Source of the DNA: Oceanicaulis sp. BBD 1991-10
GTDB lineage: Bacteria; Pseudomonadota; Alphaproteobacteria; Caulobacterales; Maricaulaceae
Assembly: GCA_001657295.1 (NCBI GenBank)
Contig: LYSW01000006.1
Span: 55,560-119,559, forward strand
Reading direction: 5' to 3'
Length of the DNA: 64,000 bases
Shown: positions 41,905-50,797 of the stretch, one piece after another
Position numbering within the stretch: the first letter of the stretch is position 1
Layout of the letters: each line of letters starts with the position of its first letter
The notes under the pieces: model-generated
The model's database searches: none
What the model saw: only the letters and a program-made list of their open reading frames with translations
What the model was told of the DNA's origin: nothing
Program-made: the position numbers and the translations under genes

Positions 41905-42725
41905 TCTGAGATCAGGGATTTCAGCTCCGCGATTTCCGTGCGCAGGGCCTTGACCTCGTCCATCAGATGCTCGCGCTCGTCATGGGCTTCGGCCTGCCGT
42001 TCGGTTTCCGCATCGAAATGCTTGGACTGCATGGAATCCACGATCACCGCGATGAAGAGATTGAGCACCGCGAAGCTGGTCAAAACGATGAAACCGACGA
42101 AGAAGATCCACGCATAGGGGTGCTGTTCGATCACCGGCCGGGCGACGCTCATGGACCAGCTTTCCAGCGTCATCACCTGAAACAGGGTGAACGCCGATCC
42201 GCCCAGATCCGCGAAGAATTCCGGATGGCTTCCCGAGAAGAGTTTCGCGCCCATGACCGCGGCGACATAGAAGATGACGCCGAGCACCAGCATGATGGCG
42301 CCCATGCCCGGGATCGCCTTGGCGAGGGCTTCGACCACCGAGCGCATTTCCGGGATGACCGAAAACAGCCGGAACAGGCGCAGCACCCGCAAGGCCCTGA
42401 GCACCGTGAACGCGCCGGCGTCGGGTATCAGGGACAACAGCACCACGGTGAAGTCGAACCAATTCCAGCCGGACTTGAAGAACCGGAATCTCTGAACCGC
42501 CAGTTTCAATGCGATTTCAACGACGAACACGCCGATGATCGCCATGTCGGCCAGCTGAAGCGCGGTCGCGATCTCTTCAGGCAGCGGATAGGTCAACACG
42601 CCCAGTATCGCGGCGTTGATCAGGATCAGGGCGGTGATGGTGTTGCGAAATCCGGCGCTTTCGACAAAGCGCGCGAGCACGCCTTTGTCGTCCGATGTTT
42701 CTTTCGGTGACGGGGCCTCGGCCAT
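41850..42725 (-). CDS. NaChBac-type voltage-gated ion channel
   Basis: I start at the ATG at 42725 (MAEAPSPKET, 291 aa), supported by AAAGG upstream. Six membrane segments are visible. The voltage sensor S4 carries Arg110, Arg113, Arg116 and Arg119 (VLRALRVLRLFRLFSV). The pore has the selectivity filter TLESWS (186-191), as in bacterial sodium channels. A coiled coil (about 245-275) follows, which in this family assembles the tetramer. Its role may be Na+ or pH-linked signalling in a marine host; that is inferred. The 3' end overlaps the PBP gene. Confidence 0.95.
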   Translation of the reverse strand: MAEAPSPKETSDDKGVLARFVESAGFRNTITALILINAAILGVLTYPLPEEIATALQLADMAIIGVFVVEIALKLAVQRFRFFKSGWNWFDFTVVLLSLIPDAGAFTVLRALRVLRLFRLFSVIPEMRSVVEALAKAIPGMGAIMLVLGVIFYVAAVMGAKLFSGSHPEFFADLGGSAFTLFQVMTLESWSMSVARPVIEQHPYAWIFFVGFIVLTSFAVLNLFIAVIVDSMQSKHFDAETERQAEAHDEREHLMDEVKALRTEIAELKSLISDQREGESRIASKREDRSE

Positions 42726-42827
42726 GGCCAGCCTTTCTCCAACGCTTCGCTGCGGCGCAACGGTTAGCGGGGAGTTCGGCGCTTCGCAACGCTTTGGCAA
42801 GGCCTTGGGCGCAGTCTTGCCTCTGAG

Positions 42828-43223
42828 ATGCTCGCCCTTGCCCTCCTTCTCGCCGCCGCGGAACCCGCGCCCGACCGGCTCCAGTCGCTGGACGGTTTCG
42901 CCCGCCGCGGCGCCGTTGTCGCGCGCCTGGACGGCCTGGCCGCTGAAACCGCCCGCACCTGCGCGTCGGCTTGCGGACTTAACGCGCAATGCCAGGCTTG
43001 GACCTGGCGCGAAGGATGGATCGGTCAGGCCAGCCGCTGCGACCTGCACGCCATGGCGCTGACCCCGGCGCCGCATCCTGGCGCCGCCACGGGTTTGTCG
43101 CCCAGCCTCGCCGCCCGTATCGATGCAGCCATCGACCGGGCGCCCGATGACCGGGAGCGCGCGGCACTGGACGAGGCGAGCCGGTCTCGCCCTTCCTCAG
43201 GCGGAAGTCTGGCCGGCGGCTAG
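42828..43223 (+). CDS. Small secreted PAN-like protein
   Basis: The 131-residue protein has a signal-like N-terminus (MLALALLLAAAEPAP) and one PAN/apple-like unit: TCASACGLNAQCQAWTWREGWIGQASRCDL. The four cysteines fit two disulfides. The rest is Ala/Arg/Asp rich. PAN modules bind proteins or carbohydrates outside the cell. It is divergent from the channel gene (102 bases) and its stop interlocks with the convergent chrA stop at 43220-43223. Confidence 0.75.
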   Translation: MLALALLLAAAEPAPDRLQSLDGFARRGAVVARLDGLAAETARTCASACGLNAQCQAWTWREGWIGQASRCDLHAMALTPAPHPGAATGLSPSLAARIDAAIDRAPDDRERAALDEASRSRPSSGGSLAGG

Positions 43224-44413
43224 AGAAACGCCGCGCCCAAGATCGCACAGACCGCCACCACCAGCGGCGGCGGCGCCTTCGCCGCCTGCAGGGCGGCGAA
43301 GGCCAGTGCAGCCATCGCCCAGACGCGCCAATCGGACGGAAGGCCCGTCAACACCGGGTCGTAAGAGGCGTAGATCAAAAGGCCGGTCGCCGCCGCCGCG
43401 GCGCCGCTGATCGCACCCTGCGCCGGCGGACGCGTCTTCAATTCCGACCAGATCGGCAGGACGGCGAAGACGAGCAGCAGGCCGGGCAGGAAGATCATGA
43501 TCGCCCCGAGCGCCGCCAATGCGAGCGCCGGGGCCGGATCATCGCCCGCCGCCGCGCCCAGAAACGCCGCGAAGGAAAACAGCGGCCCCGGCAGGGCCTG
43601 CGCCAGGCCATAGCCGGCAAGGAAGACGTCTTGCGCCACCGGCTCGGGTGTCAGCTCGGCTTGCAGCAATGGAAGAACCACATGCCCCCCGCCAAACACC
43701 AGCGCGCCGGCGCGATAGGCGGAATCGGCCAACGCCAGCGCGTCATGCGCGCCCGCCGACCAGGGCAAACCGACAAGTAGAACGGCGAAGACCGCAGCCG
43801 CAGCCCAGCCGCCGGCCGGAAGTGCAGGCCGCGCAGGCGCATTCGCGGCGGCGCCGGGCTCGCGCCTCAGCAAAACCAGACCAGCTAGGGCGCCGGCCGC
43901 GATCAGCACCGGCTGCAAGACGAGCACGCCGACAAGGCCTGAATAGACCGCCATGAACAGCCCCGCGGCGGCCCCGCCCGCAATCACCAGGGCCCATACA
44001 CGTCCCGTCTGCGCCTTGAGCATGGATATCGCCGCGCCGGCGACCACGGCGGCCACCGCGGCGAGCAAGCCGGAGGTGACGCCTTGGGCGAGATCATCCG
44101 GCAACACCGGAAGCGCCGTCGCGGCCCCGGCCATGAGGACCACGGACGGCAAGGCGAAGGCCGTCATGGCGATGACGGCGCCGAGCGCGCCGGCCCGCAC
44201 CCAGCCCAACACGGCCGCCATCTGGCTGGAGCCCGGCCCTGGAAGGAAGTGGCACAGGGCGAGATACTCGTCATAGGCCTCGGCGCTGATCCAGCCGCGG
44301 TCCTCGGCCAGAACTTTCCGGAACAGCGCGAAATGCGCGGTCGGTCCTCCAAAGCCGTAGAGGCCGAGCACCAGAAAGGTGGTGAACACCTCGCGTTTAG
44401 ACTGATTCAGCAC
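43220..44413 (-). CDS. chrA: Chromate efflux transporter
   Basis: The 397-residue membrane protein has two homologous halves. The first starts with FTTFLVLGLYGFGGPTAHFALF and EYLALCHFLPGPGSSQ, the ChrA/CHR family signature; the second repeats YRAGALVFGGGHVVLPLL and AGYGLAQALPGPLFSFAAF. ChrA exports chromate with proton exchange. The start is GTG (44413). It is divergent from the DUF2336 gene. Confidence 0.95.
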   Translation of the reverse strand: MLNQSKREVFTTFLVLGLYGFGGPTAHFALFRKVLAEDRGWISAEAYDEYLALCHFLPGPGSSQMAAVLGWVRAGALGAVIAMTAFALPSVVLMAGAATALPVLPDDLAQGVTSGLLAAVAAVVAGAAISMLKAQTGRVWALVIAGGAAAGLFMAVYSGLVGVLVLQPVLIAAGALAGLVLLRREPGAAANAPARPALPAGGWAAAAVFAVLLVGLPWSAGAHDALALADSAYRAGALVFGGGHVVLPLLQAELTPEPVAQDVFLAGYGLAQALPGPLFSFAAFLGAAAGDDPAPALALAALGAIMIFLPGLLLVFAVLPIWSELKTRPPAQGAISGAAAAATGLLIYASYDPVLTGLPSDWRVWAMAALAFAALQAAKAPPPLVVAVCAILGAAFL

Positions 44414-44470
44414 GCTTTATTTACCCCGGCTCGCCATGATGCCGCTTCGTCCTTCCTGCTGGAGGTCCGG

Positions 44471-45556
44471 ATGGCGGTCGCGACCAAGCTGCACAAGCTC
44501 ACCGAACTGGCCAAGGAGAAATCCTCCGAGCGTCGGCGTGCGCTCCTGCGCGAGGTGACCGACCTGTTCTTCGACGCGCCGCCCGCGCGTGAAAGCTCGA
44601 CCCATCGCCAGTTCGACGCCGTGCTGCAATCCCTGGCCACCCAGACCGCTCAGGACGCGCGCGAGGAGCTCGCGAAGCGCTTCGCGGATGCGCCATTGGC
44701 GCCCAAGGGCCTGATCCTTCAATTGGCGCAGGACGCCATCGAAGTCGCCGCACCGATCCTGTCGCAGTCGAATGTGCTGGACGAAGAAGACCTGATCACC
44801 ATCGTGCACGAGACCGGCCAGGCGCACATCCAGGCGATCGCCAAGCGCGAGCAGGTTTCCGAACGCGTGTCTCACGCGATTGTCGAGCGCGGAGACGACA
44901 CGGCGGTGGCGGCGCTGGTGGAGAACTCCGGCGCCAAACTCTCGCGCGACACGTTCGAATCGGTCACCCGCCGCGCCGAAACCAGCGCGGTCCTTCAAAA
45001 ACCGCTGGTCGAGCGGGAGGACACGCCGGTCGACCTGCTCAATGACCTGACAGTCGTGGTTGAGGCGGCGCTACGCTCGAAAATCATGGATCGCTTCGAC
45101 ACGCTGGAGCCTGGCGTCCTTGAAGCCGCGCTCGCCGCGTCCCGTCAGCGCCTGCAATCGCGGCTGACCGAAGACCAGGATTTGGCGGAGGCTCAGCGGG
45201 ACATCGCGAAAGCCAAGATGCGCAAGGAGTTGGACGGCGCCCTGCTGGTCCGCTTCCTGCGTGAAAAGAAGCGCGTTCATTTCTGCCTCGGCTTCGCGGA
45301 GATCACCGGCGTTGATTATGAAGCCGCCCGCCGCGCCTTGGAGCATGAAAGCCCGGACGGGCTCGCGCTGATCTGCAAGGCGGCCAGCGTTGAAAAAGCG
45401 CTCTTCGTCACGATCGCGGTGCTGCGCGCGGGCGCGAGCGAAGGCGCGTTCAACGATGCGCGCGTCGTCGGCAAAGCCTATGAGGACCTCGACCCGGCCG
45501 ACGCCGAACGCGCCATGCGTTTCTGGAAAATGCGCAAGTCCGCGGCGGCGGCCTAA
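44471..45556 (+). CDS. DUF2336 family protein
   Basis: I start at the ATG at 44471 (MAVATKLHKLTELAKEK, 361 aa) because GGAGGTCCGG lies directly upstream. The sequence is wholly helical and fits DUF2336: FADAPLAPKGLILQLAQDAIEVAAPILSQSNVLDEEDLITIV is typical. DUF2336 proteins are found in Caulobacter-type genomes; a link to stress or cell-cycle control has been suggested but is not established. The stop interlocks with the convergent metallophosphoesterase. Confidence 0.93.
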   Translation: MAVATKLHKLTELAKEKSSERRRALLREVTDLFFDAPPARESSTHRQFDAVLQSLATQTAQDAREELAKRFADAPLAPKGLILQLAQDAIEVAAPILSQSNVLDEEDLITIVHETGQAHIQAIAKREQVSERVSHAIVERGDDTAVAALVENSGAKLSRDTFESVTRRAETSAVLQKPLVEREDTPVDLLNDLTVVVEAALRSKIMDRFDTLEPGVLEAALAASRQRLQSRLTEDQDLAEAQRDIAKAKMRKELDGALLVRFLREKKRVHFCLGFAEITGVDYEAARRALEHESPDGLALICKAASVEKALFVTIAVLRAGASEGAFNDARVVGKAYEDLDPADAERAMRFWKMRKSAAAA

Positions 45557-47487
45557 TCCTCCCACAACTCCGTGCGGAAATACGGGTTGGGACGCGCGTC
45601 GCGCACCTCGACCAGGATCACGTCCGTGAATTGCTGACCATTGCGGTCGGTGCTGGTCACCGTGATGCGGTGTGCGCCGGAGGCCAAATCTTCGGGAATC
45701 CGCGCAACCCACAGCGACATATTGCGGTCGGCGACGGCGTTTTGCGGCTGGGGCGGCGCCGGCTCGAAGCGCCGGCCCTGCCAGGCTTCAAAGCCTTGCG
45801 CGCGAGGATCGCCCGACCGGCTCCGCACCGCGTGCCGCATCACTGAGAGCTGACGCTGGGTGGCGAAGGGGTCGGCGAAATTGACGCCGATGCGCGGCGC
45901 TTCCCCGGCGCCCTCTTGGGTGCGCTGCATCATCAGCCGCCTGCCGTCCGAGAATTCGGCCACGACCGTGGTTTCCGAGGAGCCCGCCCAGACATTGGCG
46001 GTCAGATAGGTCGGACCGGAAAGGTCTTCGGGGGTCAGGATGTTGGGGTCCGCAAGATCATTGATGGAGAGCGGCGGGACCGGGTCGCGGGTCTCCCAGT
46101 CTTCGGCGCGCCACGACATGATGGTCTGATACCACTCCCGGAAACCTGGCGTGCTCAAGGCGACCCACTGGCCGCGGGAGGGGTCCATGCGAGAGCCCTG
46201 ATAGCGTTCGACATAATCCGTGCCGTCGAAATCGATCATCAGCACGCCCTTCGGCCCGCCGGTGCGCTGCAGCGCCATGGGATTGCCGTCGATATTCAGA
46301 TCGCCCTGGAACCAGGAGCCCGAAGCGGCGCCCGCGATCATGTGGCGGAAAGGCAATGGACCCGTCCCGGTGTTTTCCGCCCAGCCGTCAAAGATCTGAC
46401 CCGGCGCATGGTTTTCCATGGTGTGAGTATGGCCCGACAAGGACAGCGCCGGGTGGCCCTCCACCAGCGCATGGATGCGGTCCAGCTGATCGGTCTGATG
46501 AGTGTTCGAGCCGGCGTCCACGAAGGATACGAAGGGGATGTGGTGGGCGAGGACGATCAGCCTGTCTTCAGGCGTCGAGGCTATCAGTCCCTCCAGCCAG
46601 GTGAACTGGGTTTCGGTCAGGCGGCCGTTATAGCGCGGCCGGCCTTCCGGCGTGCAGAAGTCGTGACCGGCCGCGAGATCCACGGCGTTGCAGGGGAAGA
46701 CCACATTGTCGAGCGCCACGAAAAGCACGTCGCCGCGTTCGAACGCGTAGTATTCCGGACCATAGAGCCGGCGCCAGCTGTCCGCCGAATCCGCATCGTC
46801 CAGCGCGTCGAAATCATAGTCGTGATTGCCATGGACCAGCCATTGCGGCGCGCCGACCGTGGACGCGGTCTCCAGCAGGCGATCGAGCATGTCCAGGTCA
46901 TCGCCCATCACGTCGCCCACATAGAGCATGCAGTCATTGGCGCCGAGGCCGGCAGCCGCGAGATCGGTCAGAACCCCGTCGCGGAACCAGCTCATCTCGC
47001 GATTGGAATAGGTCTGGCTGTCGCCGATGACGGCGCACGTGAAAGCCGAGTCCGCATCCTCGCGCCGGATCAGCGGGAAGTTGACGGCCCGGGGCGCCGG
47101 GCCGGTGTCGGGCAAGCCGCCATAGCGCAGGTCCTGCGGCGTGCCGCCGGGCTTATGGATATAGAAAAATTGGGGCACTTGCCGCCGATCGACGGGAACC
47201 TGCCAGCCTGAAGGCTGAACTAGGGTGAGATTCATGTCCGGCCGCACCGCGATTTCATAGGCCCCGGCGGCGTCCGTCATCGCCCAGTCGAGTCCGTTGG
47301 AGACCCGAACGCCTTCGACGCCAGCCTCGCCTGCATCAAAGCGCGAATTCCGGTTCGCGTCGTGGAACACGACGCCGGAAATCATCTCCCCGCCCGCGCC
47401 GGAGCGGTCGATCTCGGGCGCTCCGAAATAGGGTTGGGCGACGGCAGGGGCGGCGAACGCCAGAGACAAAAGGGCGGCGCGGATCAT
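45553..47487 (-). CDS. Secreted calcineurin-like metallophosphoesterase with N- and C-terminal accessory domains
   Basis: Start is the ATG at 47487 (MIRAALLSLAFAAP, 644 aa) with GGAG upstream and a signal peptide. Residues about 25-100 resemble an SdrD/carboxypeptidase-like beta domain (GVVFHDANRNSRFDAGEAGVEGVRV). The central phosphoesterase has CAVIGDSQTY, YVGDVMGDD, LVHGNHDYD, VLAHHIPF and LSGHTHTME, all metal-ligand motifs of the calcineurin fold. A C-terminal domain (about 430-644) with a MQRTQEGAGEAPRIGVNF beta pattern follows. Substrate unknown; a periplasmic phosphomonoesterase or phosphodiesterase is likely. Confidence 0.95.
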   Translation of the reverse strand: MIRAALLSLAFAAPAVAQPYFGAPEIDRSGAGGEMISGVVFHDANRNSRFDAGEAGVEGVRVSNGLDWAMTDAAGAYEIAVRPDMNLTLVQPSGWQVPVDRRQVPQFFYIHKPGGTPQDLRYGGLPDTGPAPRAVNFPLIRREDADSAFTCAVIGDSQTYSNREMSWFRDGVLTDLAAAGLGANDCMLYVGDVMGDDLDMLDRLLETASTVGAPQWLVHGNHDYDFDALDDADSADSWRRLYGPEYYAFERGDVLFVALDNVVFPCNAVDLAAGHDFCTPEGRPRYNGRLTETQFTWLEGLIASTPEDRLIVLAHHIPFVSFVDAGSNTHQTDQLDRIHALVEGHPALSLSGHTHTMENHAPGQIFDGWAENTGTGPLPFRHMIAGAASGSWFQGDLNIDGNPMALQRTGGPKGVLMIDFDGTDYVERYQGSRMDPSRGQWVALSTPGFREWYQTIMSWRAEDWETRDPVPPLSINDLADPNILTPEDLSGPTYLTANVWAGSSETTVVAEFSDGRRLMMQRTQEGAGEAPRIGVNFADPFATQRQLSVMRHAVRSRSGDPRAQGFEAWQGRRFEPAPPQPQNAVADRNMSLWVARIPEDLASGAHRITVTSTDRNGQQFTDVILVEVRDARPNPYFRTELWED

Positions 47488-47596
47488 GGCGGAGCTCCAG
47501 TGACGGGACGAGGTTCGCCGGACGCCTAACGCGCGCACATGACGCCGCTGTGACAATTCTCGCAGCCGGAATGGGGCGAAGCAGGCAGGACTGCTG

Positions 47597-48256
47597 CTAT
47601 GCGTCGATCCTGGCGTCGGCGCGCGCGCCCGCCGCGCCGCTCAACTCGTCGGCGAAGCGGTGATTCACATCACGATGGCCCGCCTCATCCTCGCGCACGG
47701 CCAGAACCACGTCGCGCAGGCGGGCGTCGTCGGGAAGCCGCCAATAGTCGATCGCGATTTGCGGCGCCGGTCCATTTTCAAGATCGCCCGCGTCGATGGC
47801 GTCGAGATAATGAGTGTAGCTGATCACCGCCTCTTCCTCGAGATAGGCGACGAAGCGGTGCGCCGTGCGCGGCGCGAACAGATACATGGCGAAGTAAGCG
47901 TTATAAAACAGGCCTTGCGCGATCACGATCAGGGCGCGCTCGAATGCGCTGGGCTGAGCAATTTTGATGAAGGTCATCAAATGCATGCGTTCGTTTTCGG
48001 CCTCGTCCAAGAGCTCACGAATCCAGCCCTGATCATCGCGGATGTGACGCAGCGCCTTTAAGTGCTGCAGCGCGCCGCCGACCATGCCCGGCACCGCCGC
48101 GACGGTCTCGAGCACCACCGCCCTGTGGCCGTAGCGGCGCTGGAAAAAGAGATCAGCGAAGATGCGCATGACTTTCACCATGCGCAGGGCGATGCGGTCC
48201 CGAAAGCCTTCGGGAATGCGGCGCTTGCTCAAGGCGTCATCGCTATAGCGGCTCAT
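47597..48256 (-). CDS. Alternative oxidase (bacterial ubiquinol oxidase)
   Basis: The 219-residue di-iron ubiquinol oxidase has all metal-ligand motifs: Glu50 in [10 protein letters not shown], Glu89 and His92 in [12 protein letters not shown], Glu139-141 in LEEEAV and Glu190/His193 in [12 protein letters not shown]. It passes electrons from ubiquinol to oxygen without proton pumping. It is shorter than plant enzymes because there is no transit peptide, as in the few characterised bacterial forms. AAGGAG 9 bases upstream supports the start. It stands alone; the 183 bases upstream to the MarR gene hold its promoter. Confidence 0.95.
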   Translation of the reverse strand: MSRYSDDALSKRRIPEGFRDRIALRMVKVMRIFADLFFQRRYGHRAVVLETVAAVPGMVGGALQHLKALRHIRDDQGWIRELLDEAENERMHLMTFIKIAQPSAFERALIVIAQGLFYNAYFAMYLFAPRTAHRFVAYLEEEAVISYTHYLDAIDAGDLENGPAPQIAIDYWRLPDDARLRDVVLAVREDEAGHRDVNHRFADELSGAAGARADARIDA

Positions 48257-48439
48257 CGCGGACGGCTCCTTATTTGCGATCTCGTCGAACAGATGGAGCC
48301 CGCGCCAGCTCAGACAAGTTCAGCGCACCAAATGTCGCACGCCGAAGTCAAACACGCCTGAGTGCGATGAGCGCTTAATTCCATATTTTACTAGTGGTTA
48401 TTGTGTAGGCGCGGGCTCGCCTTCAAGCGAATTGGCGCT

Positions 48440-48931
48440 TTACTTCAGCGCACCCGCATCAAGGCTTTGCTCAAGCTTTTCAAGCAGCTGCCTTAGCGAG
48501 GCGCGCTCGTCGTCTGAGAACGCCCCCAACATGCGCGCCTCATAGTCCAATGCGGACGGGGCGATTTCAGCGTAGATGCTCTGGCCTTCGGCGGTCAGCG
48601 TGACGTCGGTGGCGCGTTTGTCCTCGACATTGGGCTGCCGGCGCACAAGACCCCGGCCGTCCAGGGCGCGGATGGCGCGGCTGACCGTGACCTTGTCCAT
48701 GGCTGTGGCTTCGCACACGCTTTGGGCGGTCATGGGCCGGCTGTCGCCGCCCAGAACCGCAATCACGCGCCATTCCCAGATGCTTAAGCCGAAGCGGGCC
48801 TGATAAGCGCGCGCGATCAGCCCTGACGCCTTGTTGGAGACCACGGAGAGGCGATAGGGCAAATAGTCCGGCAGGCGAAGGCGTGCGCCCTCGCCTGCCG
48901 TCTTGTCGGCACGGCCCTGGTCGTCCGCCAA
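48440..48931 (-). CDS. MarR-family transcriptional regulator
   Basis: The 163-residue regulator has a MarR winged helix: VCEATAMDKVTVSRAIRALDGRGLVRRQPN and the wing EDKRATDVTLTAEGQSIYAEIAP. The start is TTG at 48931, three bases after the hppD stop (TAAGCCTTG), so translation is probably coupled to hppD. It is likely to repress hppD and maiA through the palindrome at 50087-50104. The inducer may be a tyrosine-pathway intermediate; this is inferred. Confidence 0.92.
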   Translation of the reverse strand: MADDQGRADKTAGEGARLRLPDYLPYRLSVVSNKASGLIARAYQARFGLSIWEWRVIAVLGGDSRPMTAQSVCEATAMDKVTVSRAIRALDGRGLVRRQPNVEDKRATDVTLTAEGQSIYAEIAPSALDYEARMLGAFSDDERASLRQLLEKLEQSLDAGALK

Positions 48932-48934
48932 GGC

Positions 48935-49999
48935 TTATTCGGCCGGTTCGGCGTTCAGAACGCCGCGGCGGATCTGATCGAGCTCGATGGATTCAAACAA
49001 GGCTTTGAAATTGCCCTCGCCGAAGCCTTCATTGCCCTTGCGCTGGATGATCTCGAAGAAGATCGGGCCGATATTGGTCGTGGTGAAGATCTGCAGAAGC
49101 AGGCCGTCGCCGGTTTCCGGATTGCCGTCCACCAGGATGGAGTTCTCCTTGAGGCGGGCGACGTCCTCTCCGTGGTTCGGCACGCGCTCGTCGATCAGCT
49201 CGTAATAGGTCTCCGGGGTATCCTGGAACACCACGCCCGCGGCGCGCAGCTTCTCGACCGTCTCGTAGATATTCGGCGTGGTCAGGGCGATGTGCTGAAT
49301 GCCTTCGCCATTGTAATCGCGCAGATATTCCGCAATCTGGGATTTGTCGTCCGAGCTTTCGTTAAGCGGGATTTTCAGCTTGCCGCACGGCCCGGTCATG
49401 GCGCGGGACAGAAGGCCGGTGTGCTGGCCCTGGATGTCGAAGAAGCGGATCTCCCGGAAATTGAAGACCTTCTCATAAAAGCCCGCCCAGGTGTCCATAT
49501 TGCCCTGGAAGACATTGTGAGTGAGATGGTCGAGCACTTCCAGGCCTACGCCGGTGGCGTCGCCGGCGCCTTCGATGGCTTCAAAGTCGGCGTCGTAGAC
49601 CGACTTGTCGCCATATTGGTCGACCAGATACAGCACCGAGCCGCCAATGCCTTTGATGGCCGGGATGTCGGTCGTCCAAACGCCGTCGCTGAAGGGCTCG
49701 GCGCCGCGCTCGATCGCATCGGCGTAGGCTTGCTTGGCGTCTTTGACGCGGAAGGCCATGGCGTTGGCGCTGGGCCCGTGGGCGGCGCGGAACTCAGCCG
49801 CCTGTCCGGTCTCTTCAGCGTTGACCAGGAAGGTGATGTCGCCCTGGGCGAAGCGGGTGATGTTTTTGGTCTTGTGCTTCGCAACAGCGGTGAAGCCCAG
49901 GAGCGTGAACAGCTCAACCAGCTTTTCCGGCTCCGGCGAGGTGAATTCGACAAACTCGAACCCGTCGGTTCCGAGCGGGTTTTCGAACAGATCGGCCAT
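48935..49999 (-). CDS. hppD: 4-hydroxyphenylpyruvate dioxygenase
   Basis: The 354-residue non-haem iron enzyme converts 4-hydroxyphenylpyruvate to homogentisate in tyrosine catabolism. Iron ligands are visible: His158 (VLDHLTHNV), His236 (GIQHIALT) and Glu316 (IFFEIIQRKG). Two VOC-type domains are present; the second holds the active site. It is followed by a MarR gene in the same operon and is divergent from maiA, the enzyme two steps further on. The homogentisate dioxygenase and fumarylacetoacetase genes are not in the window. Confidence 0.97.
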   Translation of the reverse strand: MADLFENPLGTDGFEFVEFTSPEPEKLVELFTLLGFTAVAKHKTKNITRFAQGDITFLVNAEETGQAAEFRAAHGPSANAMAFRVKDAKQAYADAIERGAEPFSDGVWTTDIPAIKGIGGSVLYLVDQYGDKSVYDADFEAIEGAGDATGVGLEVLDHLTHNVFQGNMDTWAGFYEKVFNFREIRFFDIQGQHTGLLSRAMTGPCGKLKIPLNESSDDKSQIAEYLRDYNGEGIQHIALTTPNIYETVEKLRAAGVVFQDTPETYYELIDERVPNHGEDVARLKENSILVDGNPETGDGLLLQIFTTTNIGPIFFEIIQRKGNEGFGEGNFKALFESIELDQIRRGVLNAEPAE

Positions 50000-50086
50000 G
50001 GCGCGCTCCTGTCGGATTTAAAGAATCAGATTGCGCCGGCGGCCTTGATCGGTGTCGCCGGCGCGCGCAGTCTTGCTGAAGGAAAA

Positions 50087-50104
50087 TAGTTTCATTTGCA
50101 ACTA
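50087..50104. promoter_or_regulatory. Candidate MarR operator between hppD and maiA
   Basis: TAGTTTCATTTGCAACTA has near-palindromic symmetry: TAGTT/AACTA arms and CA/TG inner pairs match; 14 of 18 positions agree with the reverse complement. It lies between the divergent hppD and maiA starts, and a MarR gene is co-transcribed with hppD. The match is strong by eye, but binding is untested. Confidence 0.7.
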
Positions 50105-50146
50105 ATTTCACCCTCAAATCACGCACAGGATCGGAAATCGAAGGCT

Positions 50147-50797
50147 ATGGCGCTGGTTTTACATGGATATTTTCGCTCAGGAACAAGCTACCGAGTCCGC
50201 CTCGCCCTGAATTGGAAGGGGGTGGACTATCAGGTCCGCCCCGTGAACCTGGTGTCCGGCGCCCAGCGGGAGGCGAGCTATCTGGAGAAGAATCCGCAAG
50301 GCCTGGTGCCGGCGCTTGAGATCGACGGCCAAGTTTTGACCCAAAGCCCGGCCATCCTGGAATGGATCGAAGAAACCTGGCCGGAGCGCCCGCTCCTGCC
50401 CGCCGACCCGGTCCTGCGCGCCCGGGTGCGGGCGTTTGCGGCGGCCATCGGCTGCGACATACATCCAATTCAGAATCTGCGCGTGATGAAGAAGGTGCGC
50501 GCGGACTTCGATCAGGATCAGGACGGCGCCCAGGCCTGGGCGCGGCACTGGATCGAGACGGGATTTGGCGCGCTTGAGCGACTGGCCGCTAATGCGGCCG
50601 GTCAAGGCGGTTTCCTGTTTGCAGACGGGCCGAGTCTGGCGGAGATTTATCTTTTGCCTCAGATGTATAACGCGCGCCGCTTCGGGGTCGACGTCAGCGC
50701 CTATCCAAGGCTGGTCGCCGCCGACGCGGCGGCGCGCGCGCTGTCCGAGTTTGAAAAGGCGGCGCCGGAAAACCAGCCCGACGCGCCGACAGACTAG
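50147..50797 (+). CDS. maiA: Maleylacetoacetate isomerase, zeta-class glutathione transferase
   Basis: I start at the ATG at 50147 (MALVLHGYFRSGTSYRVRL, 216 aa). The motif FRSGTSYRVR is the zeta-class glutathione-binding and catalytic serine segment. The next domain has NPQGLVPALEIDG and LTQSPAILEWIEE. The enzyme converts maleylacetoacetate to fumarylacetoacetate. It shares a divergent promoter region with hppD and ends interlocked with the GGCT-like gene at 50794-50797. Confidence 0.96.
   Translation: MALVLHGYFRSGTSYRVRLALNWKGVDYQVRPVNLVSGAQREASYLEKNPQGLVPALEIDGQVLTQSPAILEWIEETWPERPLLPADPVLRARVRAFAAAIGCDIHPIQNLRVMKKVRADFDQDQDGAQAWARHWIETGFGALERLAANAAGQGGFLFADGPSLAEIYLLPQMYNARRFGVDVSAYPRLVAADAAARALSEFEKAAPENQPDAPTD

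Noticed and set aside
48257..48439. A second MarR operator before the alternative oxidase
   Set aside because: I found no clear palindrome like the one at 50087-50104, so control of the oxidase by this MarR is not supported.
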